Source: JAFCCL01 sp041645325 (GTDB lineage: Archaea > Iainarchaeota > Iainarchaeia > Iainarchaeales > GCA-2688035). From it: a DNA stretch of 64,000 nucleotides. Location of the stretch: assembly GCA_041645325.1 (NCBI GenBank), contig JBAZQI010000001.1, positions 1 to 64,000 of the forward strand. The letters run 5' to 3'. The position numbers and the translations under genes are program-made. The notes below the pieces were generated by a model. The model searched no databases and was not told the origin of the DNA. It saw only the letters and a list, made by a program, of their open reading frames with translations. Positions 33,751-41,927 of the stretch are shown here, one piece after another (the first letter of the stretch is position 1; every line of letters starts with the position of its first letter).

Positions 33751-34023
33751 ATGTCCACTACAATTAGTTTTGTTGCAGAGCCTTCTTTTTCAAAGGCAAT
33801 TGATGCCGTTGTTTCTAAAACCGGGCTTTACCAAAGCAAGAGCGAGTTTGTGAGGGATGCAGTTAGGGAAAAGCTTGAGCGGGTTGTGTCATTGCAAAGC
33901 GATTTGGCTGCGGTTAGGGCTTCAGGGAAAAGGCTGTTGCAAAAATCTGTTTTTAAGGGAAATCTTTCTGCGGTGGAAAGGGATGCTTTGGCTAAAGCGT
34001 ATCTAAAATCTCGCCGGGCGTGA
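33751..34023 (+). CDS. Ribbon-helix-helix DNA-binding protein
   Basis: A 90-aa CopG/ParD-like protein: TTISFVAEPSFSKAIDAVVS, then YQSKSEFVRDAVREKLE. A longer tail (LQSDLAAVRASGKRLLQKSV) follows that could embrace a toxin, but no toxin gene follows on the same strand; the next genes are the HEPN-MNT pair on the other strand. TATACTATTATAT upstream gives a promoter. Orphan antitoxin or plain regulator. Confidence 0.75.
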   Translation: MSTTISFVAEPSFSKAIDAVVSKTGLYQSKSEFVRDAVREKLERVVSLQSDLAAVRASGKRLLQKSVFKGNLSAVERDALAKAYLKSRRA

Positions 34024-34047
34024 AGCACGGCATAAATTTCTGCGTTT

Positions 34048-34515
34048 TCACAAAATCTTTTTTGCTTCTGCAGGGTGTGACCATAATTTTTCTTGCATTA
34101 TTTTCCGGATTGCCTGCAGGAAGCCTTTCGCTATTTTGATTGTTGTGTCCGCATCTGACTCTTGGATTTCGCTGTTCCTTTCCAAGCCATACATGAGGTC
34201 GTGTCTCTGCAATCGAAGGGCATTGAGTTCGCTTAGGTATTTTCTTTCAATTTTGCCGCCGTATTTTTCGTTGATGTAAACATAAACTGCAAAGTGGCTT
34301 CTTTCCTTAAAGCCGTCCTTGAACAGCAGCGCTCTTGCTGAATGAAACATGGATGCGTAAGCGCTGATGATTGCGCTTTCAAACAGGTTGTGTTCGAATT
34401 CGGCTTCGGCAAGATCCAGCTTGTGCTCAGCCATTTCAATTGAAGATTTTGCTTTTTCCGGGTCGGGTTTCGATTTTGCCAGCAGGCCTTGTTCCAGGCA
34501 TTGTTCAGTGTTCAT
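34048..34515 (-). CDS. HEPN-domain protein, possible toxin
   Basis: A 155-aa helical protein. AEHKLDLAEAEFEHNLFESA and ISAYASMFHSARALLFKDGF match HEPN domains, many of which are RNases using an R-x4-6-H motif. Here RLQRHDLMYG and KERSHFAVYVY are the nearest candidates, so RNase activity is uncertain. Its start overlaps the end of the nucleotidyltransferase gene by 4 bp, the usual arrangement of MNT-HEPN modules. Confidence 0.8.
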   Translation of the reverse strand: MNTEQCLEQGLLAKSKPDPEKAKSSIEMAEHKLDLAEAEFEHNLFESAIISAYASMFHSARALLFKDGFKERSHFAVYVYINEKYGGKIERKYLSELNALRLQRHDLMYGLERNSEIQESDADTTIKIAKGFLQAIRKIMQEKLWSHPAEAKKIL

Positions 34516-35060
34516 GTAACCACGGGCTTTTCCCCAAACAAAACAATGGAGTCATAAATGACATTTTCATAAAATACTTTGTCCTCAACAGCTTTCTTTT
34601 TCCAATCTGACAGCGAGAAGAGCGAAAAATTGGTTTCTTTGCCGAGTTTGTTTGTAAAACCAAAGTCGGTTTTGGCTTTTTGGCTGGAAATGACAAGCAG
34701 GTCAATGTCGCTTTTTTCGTCATTTGTCCCCTTTGCAAAGCTGCCATACAGCAGAATAGAAATAGGGTGCTGCATTTTTTTCACGGTTTGCTCCACAATT
34801 CTGGAATCTGCAATTTTGTCCAGGTTAAAGAGAATCTTCCACTGCCTGCACAAAGGGTTTTCCAAGTCAGCCCGGTATTGGTAAGTCTTGCCAATGATTT
34901 TCAGGCAAGCAATGCCTTTATTGCGCATGTAATCTAATGCGGTTCTTGTGGCTCCTGGGCTGAGGCACGTTTCCCTTGCCAGCCCCCTGACGGAAAAGCT
35001 TTTCATGGGCTCGGAAGTCAAAACGCGAATTGCCTTTATCAGAGCATATTTTTCCAGCAT
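34512..35060 (-). CDS. MNT nucleotidyltransferase with winged helix
   Basis: A 182-aa protein from the ATG at 35060. Residues 1-75 form a winged helix (FSVRGLARETCLSPGATRTA), and the C-terminal half is a minimal nucleotidyltransferase with LLYGSFAKGTNDEKSDIDLL, giving the GS-x9-10-DxD metal site. MNT partners neutralise HEPN toxins by AMP addition to a tyrosine. The fused HTH and the palindrome upstream suggest it also represses its own operon. Confidence 0.85.
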   Translation of the reverse strand: MLEKYALIKAIRVLTSEPMKSFSVRGLARETCLSPGATRTALDYMRNKGIACLKIIGKTYQYRADLENPLCRQWKILFNLDKIADSRIVEQTVKKMQHPISILLYGSFAKGTNDEKSDIDLLVISSQKAKTDFGFTNKLGKETNFSLFSLSDWKKKAVEDKVFYENVIYDSIVLFGEKPVVT

Positions 35061-35071
35061 AACAATACAAA

Positions 35072-35083
35072 ATACAATTGTAT
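35072..35083. promoter_or_regulatory. Palindromic operator of MNT-HEPN operon
   Basis: ATACAATTGTAT is a perfect 12-bp palindrome 11 bp upstream of the MNT start, touching TATATTTAAATATAA. It is a likely site for the MNT winged helix. Confidence 0.45.
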
Positions 35084-35184
35084 ATTTAAATATAACGATG
35101 GGTTCATAGTTTACAATATAAAACAAGGGCTTTGTTGTTATGGGCGCTGCCGTGAATATTCCTTTGGAACGCGAATATTGGTAT

Positions 35185-35373
35185 TCACGATTTTTTTCTT
35201 CGGTCTTTGCCGGAACGCCTTTCGGTTATTCCATAAATAGCGTCTTCAGGATGTGGGCTGGTAATTGCATATTCAAAACCTATATCCCGTACTCTTCTGT
35301 CCTTTCCTGTTCTTCTATCAAGCGGGTTTTTTACGCTTCTTCTGTCGATTGGCTTGATTGGCTTTAACGGCAT
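35185..35373 (-). CDS. 62-aa protein with DRR-x-GKDRR motifs
   Basis: The protein carries two related blocks, DRRTGKDRRVRD and ERRSGKDRRKK, plus an N-terminal DRRSVKNP, around an uncharged middle (GFEYAITSPHPEDAIYGI). RR-x-G-x-DRR strings occur in many bacterial proteins as basic, possibly RNA- or cyclic-nucleotide-contacting motifs, but no fold is clear. It lies between MNT and scpA with codon use like its neighbours. Confidence 0.55.
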   Translation of the reverse strand: MPLKPIKPIDRRSVKNPLDRRTGKDRRVRDIGFEYAITSPHPEDAIYGITERRSGKDRRKKS

Positions 35374-35411
35374 TTAATTATCGCCATTAACCTTTTTGTT
35401 TTCCCTTCTTT

Positions 35412-36284
35412 TTATTCCTTTCTTTCTGCTTCTTTCATCAAGCTAATAAAAATCTCCCCGAACCATTCTTCCTGCCAGGCGTTTATTTTGCCGCTGTTTG
35501 CAAGGAACAGGATGGGGATGAAGCAGTTTATCATTGCAATCGGCGTGTTTTCTTCAAGCAGTGCCGAGAACATTACCAGCCCTTGGCTGTCCGCCATTTT
35601 CCTGATTTTTGTGAATACCTTGTCAACCTGTTCCGCCGCGCCTCCCTTGTTGAATTCAAGCCTGAATTCCGGAAGTTGCTTGTCGCGCAGGATGTTTTTC
35701 TTTTGCTTTGTTTTTTCCAAAATTTCGCCAATGCTTGCAACCAGTTCGTCAAGGGAAATCCTGCCTTCCCTGAACTGCCTTTGCCCCCTAAGTTCGGGAA
35801 TGGCTTCTTCAATCATTGCAAGCTCTTCCCTGTTTATTTCCTTTGCCTCTGTTTCGTCCTCTTCTTCCACACTGCTCAATTTTATGCTACGCGCCTTGAG
35901 CTTGAGCAGTATGGCTGAAGCGAGGATTGCATTTGCCGGAATGCGCAAGTCTTGTTTTTCAAGCTGCTGAATCTTCTGCCAGTACAAATCGGCGAGTTCG
36001 ACAACATCAATGTTCCAGGGGTCCATTTTGTTGCTTTTGACAAGCTCTATAAGTATGCTTTTCCAGGCAGGCTGGTCAATCAAATCCACAAGGTACTGTT
36101 TTTCCTGGCCTTGTGGCACGGCTTCAAGGGTGTTTGGGTCTATTTCCTGGTGGCTTTCTTTCCCAAAATCCTCTGTGCCGCCTTCTTTCCCAAAGCTTTC
36201 AGTTTCGCTTTCCTTGCCTTCCAGCTCAGAGTCATTTTCGCCGATTTCCCCTGCTTCAGGCTCTTCGTCAAAAACTTTAGGCAT
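35412..36284 (-). CDS. scpA: Segregation and condensation protein ScpA
   Basis: A 290-aa kleisin that bridges the heads of an SMC dimer for chromosome condensation. Residues 1-70 are an acidic tail with repeats of GKE. The conserved N-domain begins LVDLIDQPAWKSILIELVKS and continues DPWNIDVVELADLYWQKIQ. The C-terminal winged helix is near TPIAMINCFIPILFLANSGK. ATG 36284 is preferred to the TTG two codons earlier. No smc or scpB gene is in the window. Confidence 0.9.
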   Translation of the reverse strand: MPKVFDEEPEAGEIGENDSELEGKESETESFGKEGGTEDFGKESHQEIDPNTLEAVPQGQEKQYLVDLIDQPAWKSILIELVKSNKMDPWNIDVVELADLYWQKIQQLEKQDLRIPANAILASAILLKLKARSIKLSSVEEEDETEAKEINREELAMIEEAIPELRGQRQFREGRISLDELVASIGEILEKTKQKKNILRDKQLPEFRLEFNKGGAAEQVDKVFTKIRKMADSQGLVMFSALLEENTPIAMINCFIPILFLANSGKINAWQEEWFGEIFISLMKEAERKE

Positions 36285-36387
36285 AAACAAAATAGCCCTG
36301 AAAGGGTATTTAATAGTTTTCCCAAAACCAGGCCTTCAGCTTTGGGGGCCATGTAGTGCCTTAATTTGCCAAAGGTTTTTTTACGAA

Positions 36388-37641
36388 TTATGTGCCTTCT
36401 TGCCAGCTTGCAAGGTATTTTTTTTGCTCTTCGGTCAGTTCATCAATGGTTATGTCCATTGCCTTGAGCTTTAGCTGTGAAATTTCCTTGTCGACTTCCG
36501 GGGGCAAAAAGTGGACTTTTGGCCCGAGTTTTCCCTTGTTTTTTACGCCGTATTCAAGCGCAAGGGCCTGCCCGCAAAAGCTGAGGTCCATTACTTCCGA
36601 TGGATGCCCTTCTGCAGCCCCCAGGTTTACAAGCCTTCCTTCTGCGCAAAGATAAATTTTTCTGCCGTTTTTCAGGACGTATTCGTCGAGCTGCCATCTT
36701 ATTCTTCTTTTTGATTTTGCCATTTTTTCGAGGCCTTTGACGTTTATTTCGCAGTCAAAGTGCCCGGAGTTTGCCATTATTGCCCCGTTTTTCATTTTTT
36801 CCATGTGCTGCGTGTCTATGACATGCTTGTCGCCTGTAACCGTAATGAAAATGTCTCCCAAGGGCGCTGCTTCTGCAATCGGCATTACATTGTGGCCGTC
36901 CTGCCTTGCCTGAAGCGCCCTCACTGGGTTCACTTCGCAGACTGTTACTTTGGCGCCAAGGCCTTTTGCCCTGAGGGAAACCCCTTTTCCGCAGTCGCCG
37001 TATCCCGAAACCACGACGTTTTTTCCGGAAAAAAGCACGTTTGTTGCGCGCATTATGCCGTCAAGAGTGCTTTGGCCTGTTCCATAATAATTGTCAAACA
37101 AATGCTTTGTCAAATTGTCATTCACCGCAATAATCGGGTATTTCAATGCCTTGTCTTTTTCCATTGCCTTGAGCCTTATCACGCCTGTTGTTGTTTCCTC
37201 TGTTCCCACTATAAGATTTTTTATCATTTCAGGCCTTTTGCTGTGAATCTCTGAGATTAGGTCGCAGCCGTCGTCAACTGTTGCATTTGGCTTGAAGTCC
37301 AGGACCTTGTTCAAAAACCTGTAATAGTCCTCTGTTGTTTCGCCCTTGTATGCGAAAACATTAACGCCGTCTTTTGCAAGCGCAGCCGCAACATCGTCCT
37401 GTGTGCTCAGCGGATTGCAGCCTGTTATTGCCACTTCCGCGCCGCCTGCAATCAGCGTTTTTACGAGGTTTGCGGTTTCTTTTGTCACATGCAGCGCCAT
37501 TCCGACGCGCAGGCCTTTCAGGGGCTTTTCTTTTTCAAAGCGTTTTCTTATTTCCCTGAGGGCAGGCATGTTCTGCTCTGCATATTCAATGTTCATTTCG
37601 CCTTGTTTTGCAAGGCTTTCGTCCTTTACTTCAAATGCCAA
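36388..37641 (-). CDS. ahcY: S-adenosylhomocysteine hydrolase
   Basis: A 417-aa NAD-dependent enzyme splitting S-adenosylhomocysteine to adenosine and homocysteine, which relieves product inhibition of methyltransferases. Marks are GMALHVTKETANLVKTLIAG, DDGCDLIS, GTEETTTGV, the Rossmann loop VSGYGDCGKG (about residues 210-219), NSGHFDCEI and the NLGAAEGHPSEVMDLSF segment. The C-terminus ends before the KPxxYRY of long eukaryotic forms, as usual in archaea. Confidence 0.96.
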   Translation of the reverse strand: MAFEVKDESLAKQGEMNIEYAEQNMPALREIRKRFEKEKPLKGLRVGMALHVTKETANLVKTLIAGGAEVAITGCNPLSTQDDVAAALAKDGVNVFAYKGETTEDYYRFLNKVLDFKPNATVDDGCDLISEIHSKRPEMIKNLIVGTEETTTGVIRLKAMEKDKALKYPIIAVNDNLTKHLFDNYYGTGQSTLDGIMRATNVLFSGKNVVVSGYGDCGKGVSLRAKGLGAKVTVCEVNPVRALQARQDGHNVMPIAEAAPLGDIFITVTGDKHVIDTQHMEKMKNGAIMANSGHFDCEINVKGLEKMAKSKRRIRWQLDEYVLKNGRKIYLCAEGRLVNLGAAEGHPSEVMDLSFCGQALALEYGVKNKGKLGPKVHFLPPEVDKEISQLKLKAMDITIDELTEEQKKYLASWQEGT

Positions 37642-37722
37642 AAAACCCTCTCCTGGAATGTTCTCTTTTTAAAATTTAGAGCCAGCAAACTCTTTTAAAG
37701 CAAAGCAGGAAACAGTTCTTTA

Positions 37723-38121
37723 ATGGCCGGGAAGAAAAAGCGCTCTGCGAATGGGTTGCGCATAATCCCATTCCCTTTTGGGAAATCAGTATTGAAGCTG
37801 CCTGAAAGCAGAGCGCGGTATGATACGTTGGCTGCTTGTGGGAAAGGCATTGTGGCTTTGGAAAAGAGAATATTTGAGGCAAAGAGCATTCTTGATAGGA
37901 CCAAACTTCAGATAAAATTGCACGGCAAGAAAATTGAATGGAATTCGGATGCCATTGCTTTTTTCAGGAGAATTCTCAAAGAGCCTGTGATAAGGCAGGC
38001 TGGGAAAACCAGAGCGAGGATTGCAGCGCGCATCAGGGATTTGAGGAAAGCGATTGAGGAAGAGCGCGCTGAGATGGCTGCTTTGGAGAGAAGGCTGTCT
38101 TTGTTGAAGAAAAATCTCTGA
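37723..38121 (+). CDS. Basic coiled-coil hypothetical protein
   Basis: A 132-aa protein, very rich in Arg and Lys. A short start (MAGKKKRSANGLRIIPFPFG) is followed by two long helices around IVALEKRIFEAKSILDRTKL and ARIRDLRKAIEEERAEMAAL. No family recognised. TTTTAAA lies upstream of the ATG. It is divergent from ahcY and convergent with the PfkB gene. Confidence 0.5.
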   Translation: MAGKKKRSANGLRIIPFPFGKSVLKLPESRARYDTLAACGKGIVALEKRIFEAKSILDRTKLQIKLHGKKIEWNSDAIAFFRRILKEPVIRQAGKTRARIAARIRDLRKAIEEERAEMAALERRLSLLKKNL

Positions 38122-38157
38122 TTAGCTGCCTTGCTATTTTCTTTTTGGCTCTTTGAA

Positions 38158-39063
38158 TCAGAATCTTACCATGTCCTTGAATTCATTGAACCTTTCATTG
38201 ATTTCTTTTTTTGTCAGGGTTTTGAGCCTTTCCATGCCCATGCCTTCCGCGTTGAATGATGCCACGGTTGAGCCGTAGATTATGGCTTTTCTCATCAGGT
38301 CCTCGTTTACTTTTCCCTGGCTTGCAAGGAATCCCATGAGTGCCCCTGCAAAGCAGTCGCCGCAGCCTGTGGGGTCAACAACGTCTTCCAGAGGATATGC
38401 CGGTGCAACAAAGCTTCCTTGTTCCGTTGTAAGCAGTGCGCCGTGCTCCCCTTTCTTGATTATTGCAAGCTTTGAGTCAAGCTTGAGTATTTCTTTTGCC
38501 GCCTTCACAAGGCTCGGCGTGTTAAAAAGCATTCTTGCTTCGCCGTCGTTCATCAGGCAGATGTCAGCTTTTTTTACAACTTCAAGGACTTTGTCCCTCT
38601 TGTGTTCAATGTAGTAATTCATGGTGTCAGCTATTACAAGTGTCGGCCTTTTTTCCATTTGGCCAAGCACAGAGAGCTGGTCTTCCGGGTCGTTGTTGGC
38701 CAAAAGGAGGAACCCGGCTTTCCTGTAAGCTTCCGGAAGCCTTGGCTTGAAGTCTTTCAAAACATTGAATTGCACGTCAAGGGTTTTTGCAACATTTATG
38801 TCCATGCCGTATTCGCCTTTCCAGTAAAATGTCTTTCCGGGCAGGAGTTCAAGGCCTGCAAGGTCAATTCCTTTTTTTTTCAGAAAATCCATTTCTTCCG
38901 TTGGAAAGTCAGAGCCGACCGCGCTTACAATGCCGGGCTTTGCGAAGAACGAGGCGGCAACGCTTGCATATGTTCCAGAGCCGCCAAGCGTTTTTTCGGC
39001 TGAGCCAAAAGGCGTTTTTATTGAGTCAAGTGCGACGCTTCCGAAAACAACAAGGTCAACCAT
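38158..39063 (-). CDS. PfkB-family sugar or nucleoside kinase
   Basis: A 301-aa ribokinase-fold protein. The N-terminal GGSGTYASVAASFF is the substrate-side signature, and the second signature reads DPTGCGDCFAGALMGFLA, with Asp acting as base. Cys replaces the common Ala in GAGD. The substrate is not evident; adenosine or ribose are possible. Its start meets the stop of adk, so it is co-transcribed with adenylate kinase, which would suit a nucleoside kinase. Confidence 0.85.
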   Translation of the reverse strand: MVDLVVFGSVALDSIKTPFGSAEKTLGGSGTYASVAASFFAKPGIVSAVGSDFPTEEMDFLKKKGIDLAGLELLPGKTFYWKGEYGMDINVAKTLDVQFNVLKDFKPRLPEAYRKAGFLLLANNDPEDQLSVLGQMEKRPTLVIADTMNYYIEHKRDKVLEVVKKADICLMNDGEARMLFNTPSLVKAAKEILKLDSKLAIIKKGEHGALLTTEQGSFVAPAYPLEDVVDPTGCGDCFAGALMGFLASQGKVNEDLMRKAIIYGSTVASFNAEGMGMERLKTLTKKEINERFNEFKDMVRF

Positions 39064-39720
39064 TTATTCAATCCCCCTGAGCGTTTTTTTCACATTCTTC
39101 ATGTTTTCTTCAATCTCGCCGTTTGCGTCAATGACTTTCAAAAGCCCCTTTTCCCTGTAGTATTTCACGAGTGGCGCGGTTTTTTCCCTGTAGGTTTCAA
39201 GCCTTTTTTTAACGGTTTCAGGCTTGTCGTCATCCCTCTGCACCAAAGAAGAACCGCAGGCATCGCATTTTCCAGCAACCTTTGGCGGAATGTTTTTCAC
39301 ATGGTAGATTTTTCCGCACTTGCCGCAGCTTCTTCTCCCCGAAAGCCTTTCAATGATTGTTTTGTCGCTTGCCTCAACATCAAAAGCCGCGCTTAGCTTC
39401 AGGCCGAGCTTTTCAAGTATCCCCTCAAGCATTTCCGCCTGTGCGCTTGTCCTTGGAAAGCCGTCAAGTATAAAACCCTTTTTTTTGCCAAGCGCCCTGA
39501 GCTTGTTTTCAACAAGCTGCGCGACAAGGCAGTCATCGGCATACTGACCTGAGGCCATTATTGCCTTCAGTTTGTTGCCCAGCTCAGTGCCGCTTGCAGC
39601 CTCTTCCCTCAGCAAATCGCCTGTGCTGATTTGTGTCAATCCATGGGATTCGCAAAGCCTTTGCGCTATCGTGCCCTTTCCTGCTCCAGGCGGCCCCAAA
39701 AAAACAAGTCTCAAAACCAT
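39064..39720 (-). CDS. adk: Adenylate kinase
   Basis: A 218-aa enzyme making 2 ADP from ATP and AMP. The P-loop GPPGAGKGT (residues 9-17), QISTGDLLREE, LDGFPRT and the LID domain are in order. The LID carries a zinc knuckle (CGKCGKIYHV...CDACG) typical of bacterial-type long Adk and not of the short trimeric archaeal enzyme, so ancient transfer is likely. It is followed without gap by the PfkB gene. Confidence 0.95.
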   Translation of the reverse strand: MVLRLVFLGPPGAGKGTIAQRLCESHGLTQISTGDLLREEAASGTELGNKLKAIMASGQYADDCLVAQLVENKLRALGKKKGFILDGFPRTSAQAEMLEGILEKLGLKLSAAFDVEASDKTIIERLSGRRSCGKCGKIYHVKNIPPKVAGKCDACGSSLVQRDDDKPETVKKRLETYREKTAPLVKYYREKGLLKVIDANGEIEENMKNVKKTLRGIE

Positions 39721-39769
39721 TCAATCGCCAAAATAGTTTCCTGACAAAGAATTGTAGTAATGCTATTTT

Positions 39770-39890
39770 AAGCCTTTTTGCTTCGGCAAACCTTAGAGAT
39801 GCTTTGGCATCTCTTACGGTTTCTGAACCTTACAGGTTCAGAAAAAGCCTTGGGAAAAAAACGCGCCTGTTGGCGCTAAGGCTTTTTCTT
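39770..39890 (+). repeat. T1 composite repeat after trm5-like gene
   Basis: AAGCCTTTTTGCTTCGGC begins the unit. Nested hairpins CCTTAGAGATGC/GCATCTCTTACGG and CTGAACC-TTACA-GGTTCAG follow, then AAAAAGCCTTGGGAAAAA and the second hairpin GCGCC-TGTT-GGCGC. About 60 bp match the copy at 45400-45520 with one mismatch. It overlaps the end of the trm5-like gene. Confidence 0.7.
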
Positions 39891-40808
39891 CGCCCAAAAG
39901 TCAATTACCATCTGCTGGATTTTTGGGGAAAAGCTCCTTACCTTTTCCGCCCTCAAAACCTTTGTTTCAAAGCCAAGTTCTTGCGCCGCCCCTTCAATTT
40001 CCGCAATCGCCTGCTCCGCTCCCCTGTCCCTTTCCACGAACCTGTAAAAGTGCACAATTCCCCCTTCAGGCTTCAGCGCCATCAGCGCCTCCTGCAGGAA
40101 ATTTTCCCCGCCTTTTGGCAAGGGCATAACAACGCGGTCGCATTTTCCAGCAAGCCTTTCAGGAACAATTTTTTTCACATCCCCAAAAATCGGCTCTATT
40201 TTGCCCTGGCACTTGTTCAGCAAAATGTTATGTAGCATTTCCCTGTGGGCTTCCGGGTTGAGCTCTATGGCATAAGCCTTTTTCATTCCCGAAAGCCTGG
40301 CAAAAACTATTGGAAATGGCCCAACACCGGCAAAAAATGCGCCGATTTCCTCGTTTTCTTTTATCAGCCCCGCAATCCTTTGCCTTTCCGTGCTTAATCT
40401 CGGGCTGAAGAAAACCCTGCCCAAGTGCACCTCAAACCTGCAGCCGCTTTCCTTGTATGCCGCAACCTTTGACTTTTTTCCGGCAACAACCTTTACAGGC
40501 TGAACCCTGTACTTTCCCTTGTGCTCCCCTGAAATCATGCACACTGTTTCAAAATGCCTGTTCATGGAAAGCAATGCCTCGCCAATGACCTTTGCCTTTT
40601 TTTCAAGCCCTTTTGGCACCTGTATTACCGCAATGTTCCCTACTGAGTCAAAGCTGGCAATAAGCTTTTCCATTTCCTTTTTGGAAAGCTTTCCCTTCAG
40701 GGCCTCCTTGAGGTTGCGCGGCTGCCTTTCATCCCGCCCGTAATGCGATTTTTTTCCCACGGCCTTTTTTGCCTGGTGTTTTGAAGCCGGCTTTTTTTCC
40801 TTGCTCAT
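39876..40808 (-). CDS. Trm5-like tRNA (guanine-N1) methyltransferase
   Basis: A 310-aa protein with a Lys-rich N-terminus, then SFDSVGNIAVIQVP, the Trm5 marker VFFSPRLSTERQRIA, the SAM site FFAGVGPFPIVFARLSG, ELNPEAHREMLHNILLNKC and FGDVKK. Trm5 methylates G37 next to the anticodon to prevent frameshifts. The catalytic-site motif reads MPLPKGGENFL where the family often has NLP. The last few codons run into a T1 repeat. Confidence 0.9.
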   Translation of the reverse strand: MSKEKKPASKHQAKKAVGKKSHYGRDERQPRNLKEALKGKLSKKEMEKLIASFDSVGNIAVIQVPKGLEKKAKVIGEALLSMNRHFETVCMISGEHKGKYRVQPVKVVAGKKSKVAAYKESGCRFEVHLGRVFFSPRLSTERQRIAGLIKENEEIGAFFAGVGPFPIVFARLSGMKKAYAIELNPEAHREMLHNILLNKCQGKIEPIFGDVKKIVPERLAGKCDRVVMPLPKGGENFLQEALMALKPEGGIVHFYRFVERDRGAEQAIAEIEGAAQELGFETKVLRAEKVRSFSPKIQQMVIDFWAKKKP

Positions 40809-40850
40809 GATACCAATATAAAAGAATTAACTTGTTAAAAATTCCTTTGG

Positions 40851-41684
40851 ATGGACCTCTCGGCTATTTTGTACGATTTTTTTGGCAGCAGGATTGCCGG
40901 CCACGGCCTGTACAGCCCTGTTGAATACCTTGTCTACGGCGCAATAATGCTTGCGCTCCTTTTCTTCATAATTTTCCCGCTGCTTGACAGGAGGGGCGTA
41001 AAATTCAGCGAAAAATTTGCGCTTGCCCTATTGCCCTACGTTCTCCTCGGTTCTGCCCTGCGAGTGCTCGAAGATATGTCTTTCCTGCCGCGCAGCTGGA
41101 ATCCCCTGGAGGCAGGCTACTATTTTGTAACGCCTGGCATTTACCTTTTCATTGCCATTGTGGCAATTGCCGCGCTTTTGGTTTCGCTTTTTGCCTCAAA
41201 AAAATTCAGGGTTTCTTTTTACAAAATTTTTGCTGCCATTGGCCTTGTGCCGGCCATTCCCCTGCTGTTTTTTGAAATGCTGAACTTCAGGGCATGGCTC
41301 GGAGTTCTTGAAGTATTGCTGTTCGCATTCGCAACAGTTGCCTTGCTTGTCTTTGCTTTCAAAAAGCTGAAAAAGCAAATCCTTGAAAGCGGCCTGAACC
41401 GGCTGGGTGTCGCTTCGCAGGCCCTTGACGGATTTGCAACCCTTGTCGCAACGCAGTTTTTTTTCTGCGGCGAGCAGCATCCCCTGTCCGGTTTTTTGCT
41501 GGACTTTTTTCCCCTAAGCTTTGTCATTGCAAAGCTCGGCCTTGTGCTCCTGATTTTGTATTACGTGGACAGGGAGATAAAGAATGAAAACTTGCGCGGC
41601 TTCATAAAGCTTGTGATAATAGTGCTTGGCTTTGCCACAGGCCTGCGCGATTTGTTAACCTTGGGTGTGGGCACCTGCCTTTGA
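40851..41684 (+). CDS. DUF63 family membrane protein
   Basis: A 277-aa archaeal membrane protein with about eight helices. The family's polar landmarks are RVLEDMSFLPRSWNPLEAGY, QALDGFATLVATQFFFCGEQ and the C-terminal FATGLRDLLTLGVG. The function of DUF63 is unknown; conserved charged residues inside helices suggest transport or lipid chemistry. It is divergent from the trm5-like gene. Confidence 0.85.
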   Translation: MDLSAILYDFFGSRIAGHGLYSPVEYLVYGAIMLALLFFIIFPLLDRRGVKFSEKFALALLPYVLLGSALRVLEDMSFLPRSWNPLEAGYYFVTPGIYLFIAIVAIAALLVSLFASKKFRVSFYKIFAAIGLVPAIPLLFFEMLNFRAWLGVLEVLLFAFATVALLVFAFKKLKKQILESGLNRLGVASQALDGFATLVATQFFFCGEQHPLSGFLLDFFPLSFVIAKLGLVLLILYYVDREIKNENLRGFIKLVIIVLGFATGLRDLLTLGVGTCL

Positions 41685-41734
41685 ATTGCAAACAGCATTG
41701 CCTTGTGGCATATAAAGTTTATACATTGCCACTT

Positions 41735-41905
41735 TTGCGAAGCATTTTTCCCAAGGCTTCCGAGTACCCTGCGGGGTACGAGGCAAGAAAAGCTGTTGCT
41801 TTTCTATGTTTTGCTGTTGCAAAAAAGGCTTTGCGCGAAGCGCATTTTTCCCAAGGCTTTTTTGCTGTTGCAAAAAAGGCTTTTTGATGAAACTTTTTTT
41901 CAAAA
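41735..41905 (-). repeat. Two T1 repeats, minus orientation
   Basis: TTTTTCCCAAGGCTTCC (about 41747) encloses hairpin GTACC-CTGCG-GGGTAC. A second unit TTTTTCCCAAGGCTTTTTTG starts near 41850, with GCGCGAAGCGC beside it and AAAAAAGGCTT closing. They fill the 240-bp convergent gap between the DUF63 and ubiB genes and could act as a two-way transcript end. Confidence 0.65.
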
Positions 41906-41927
41906 GTTTCTTGAAGAATAAGGGCTG

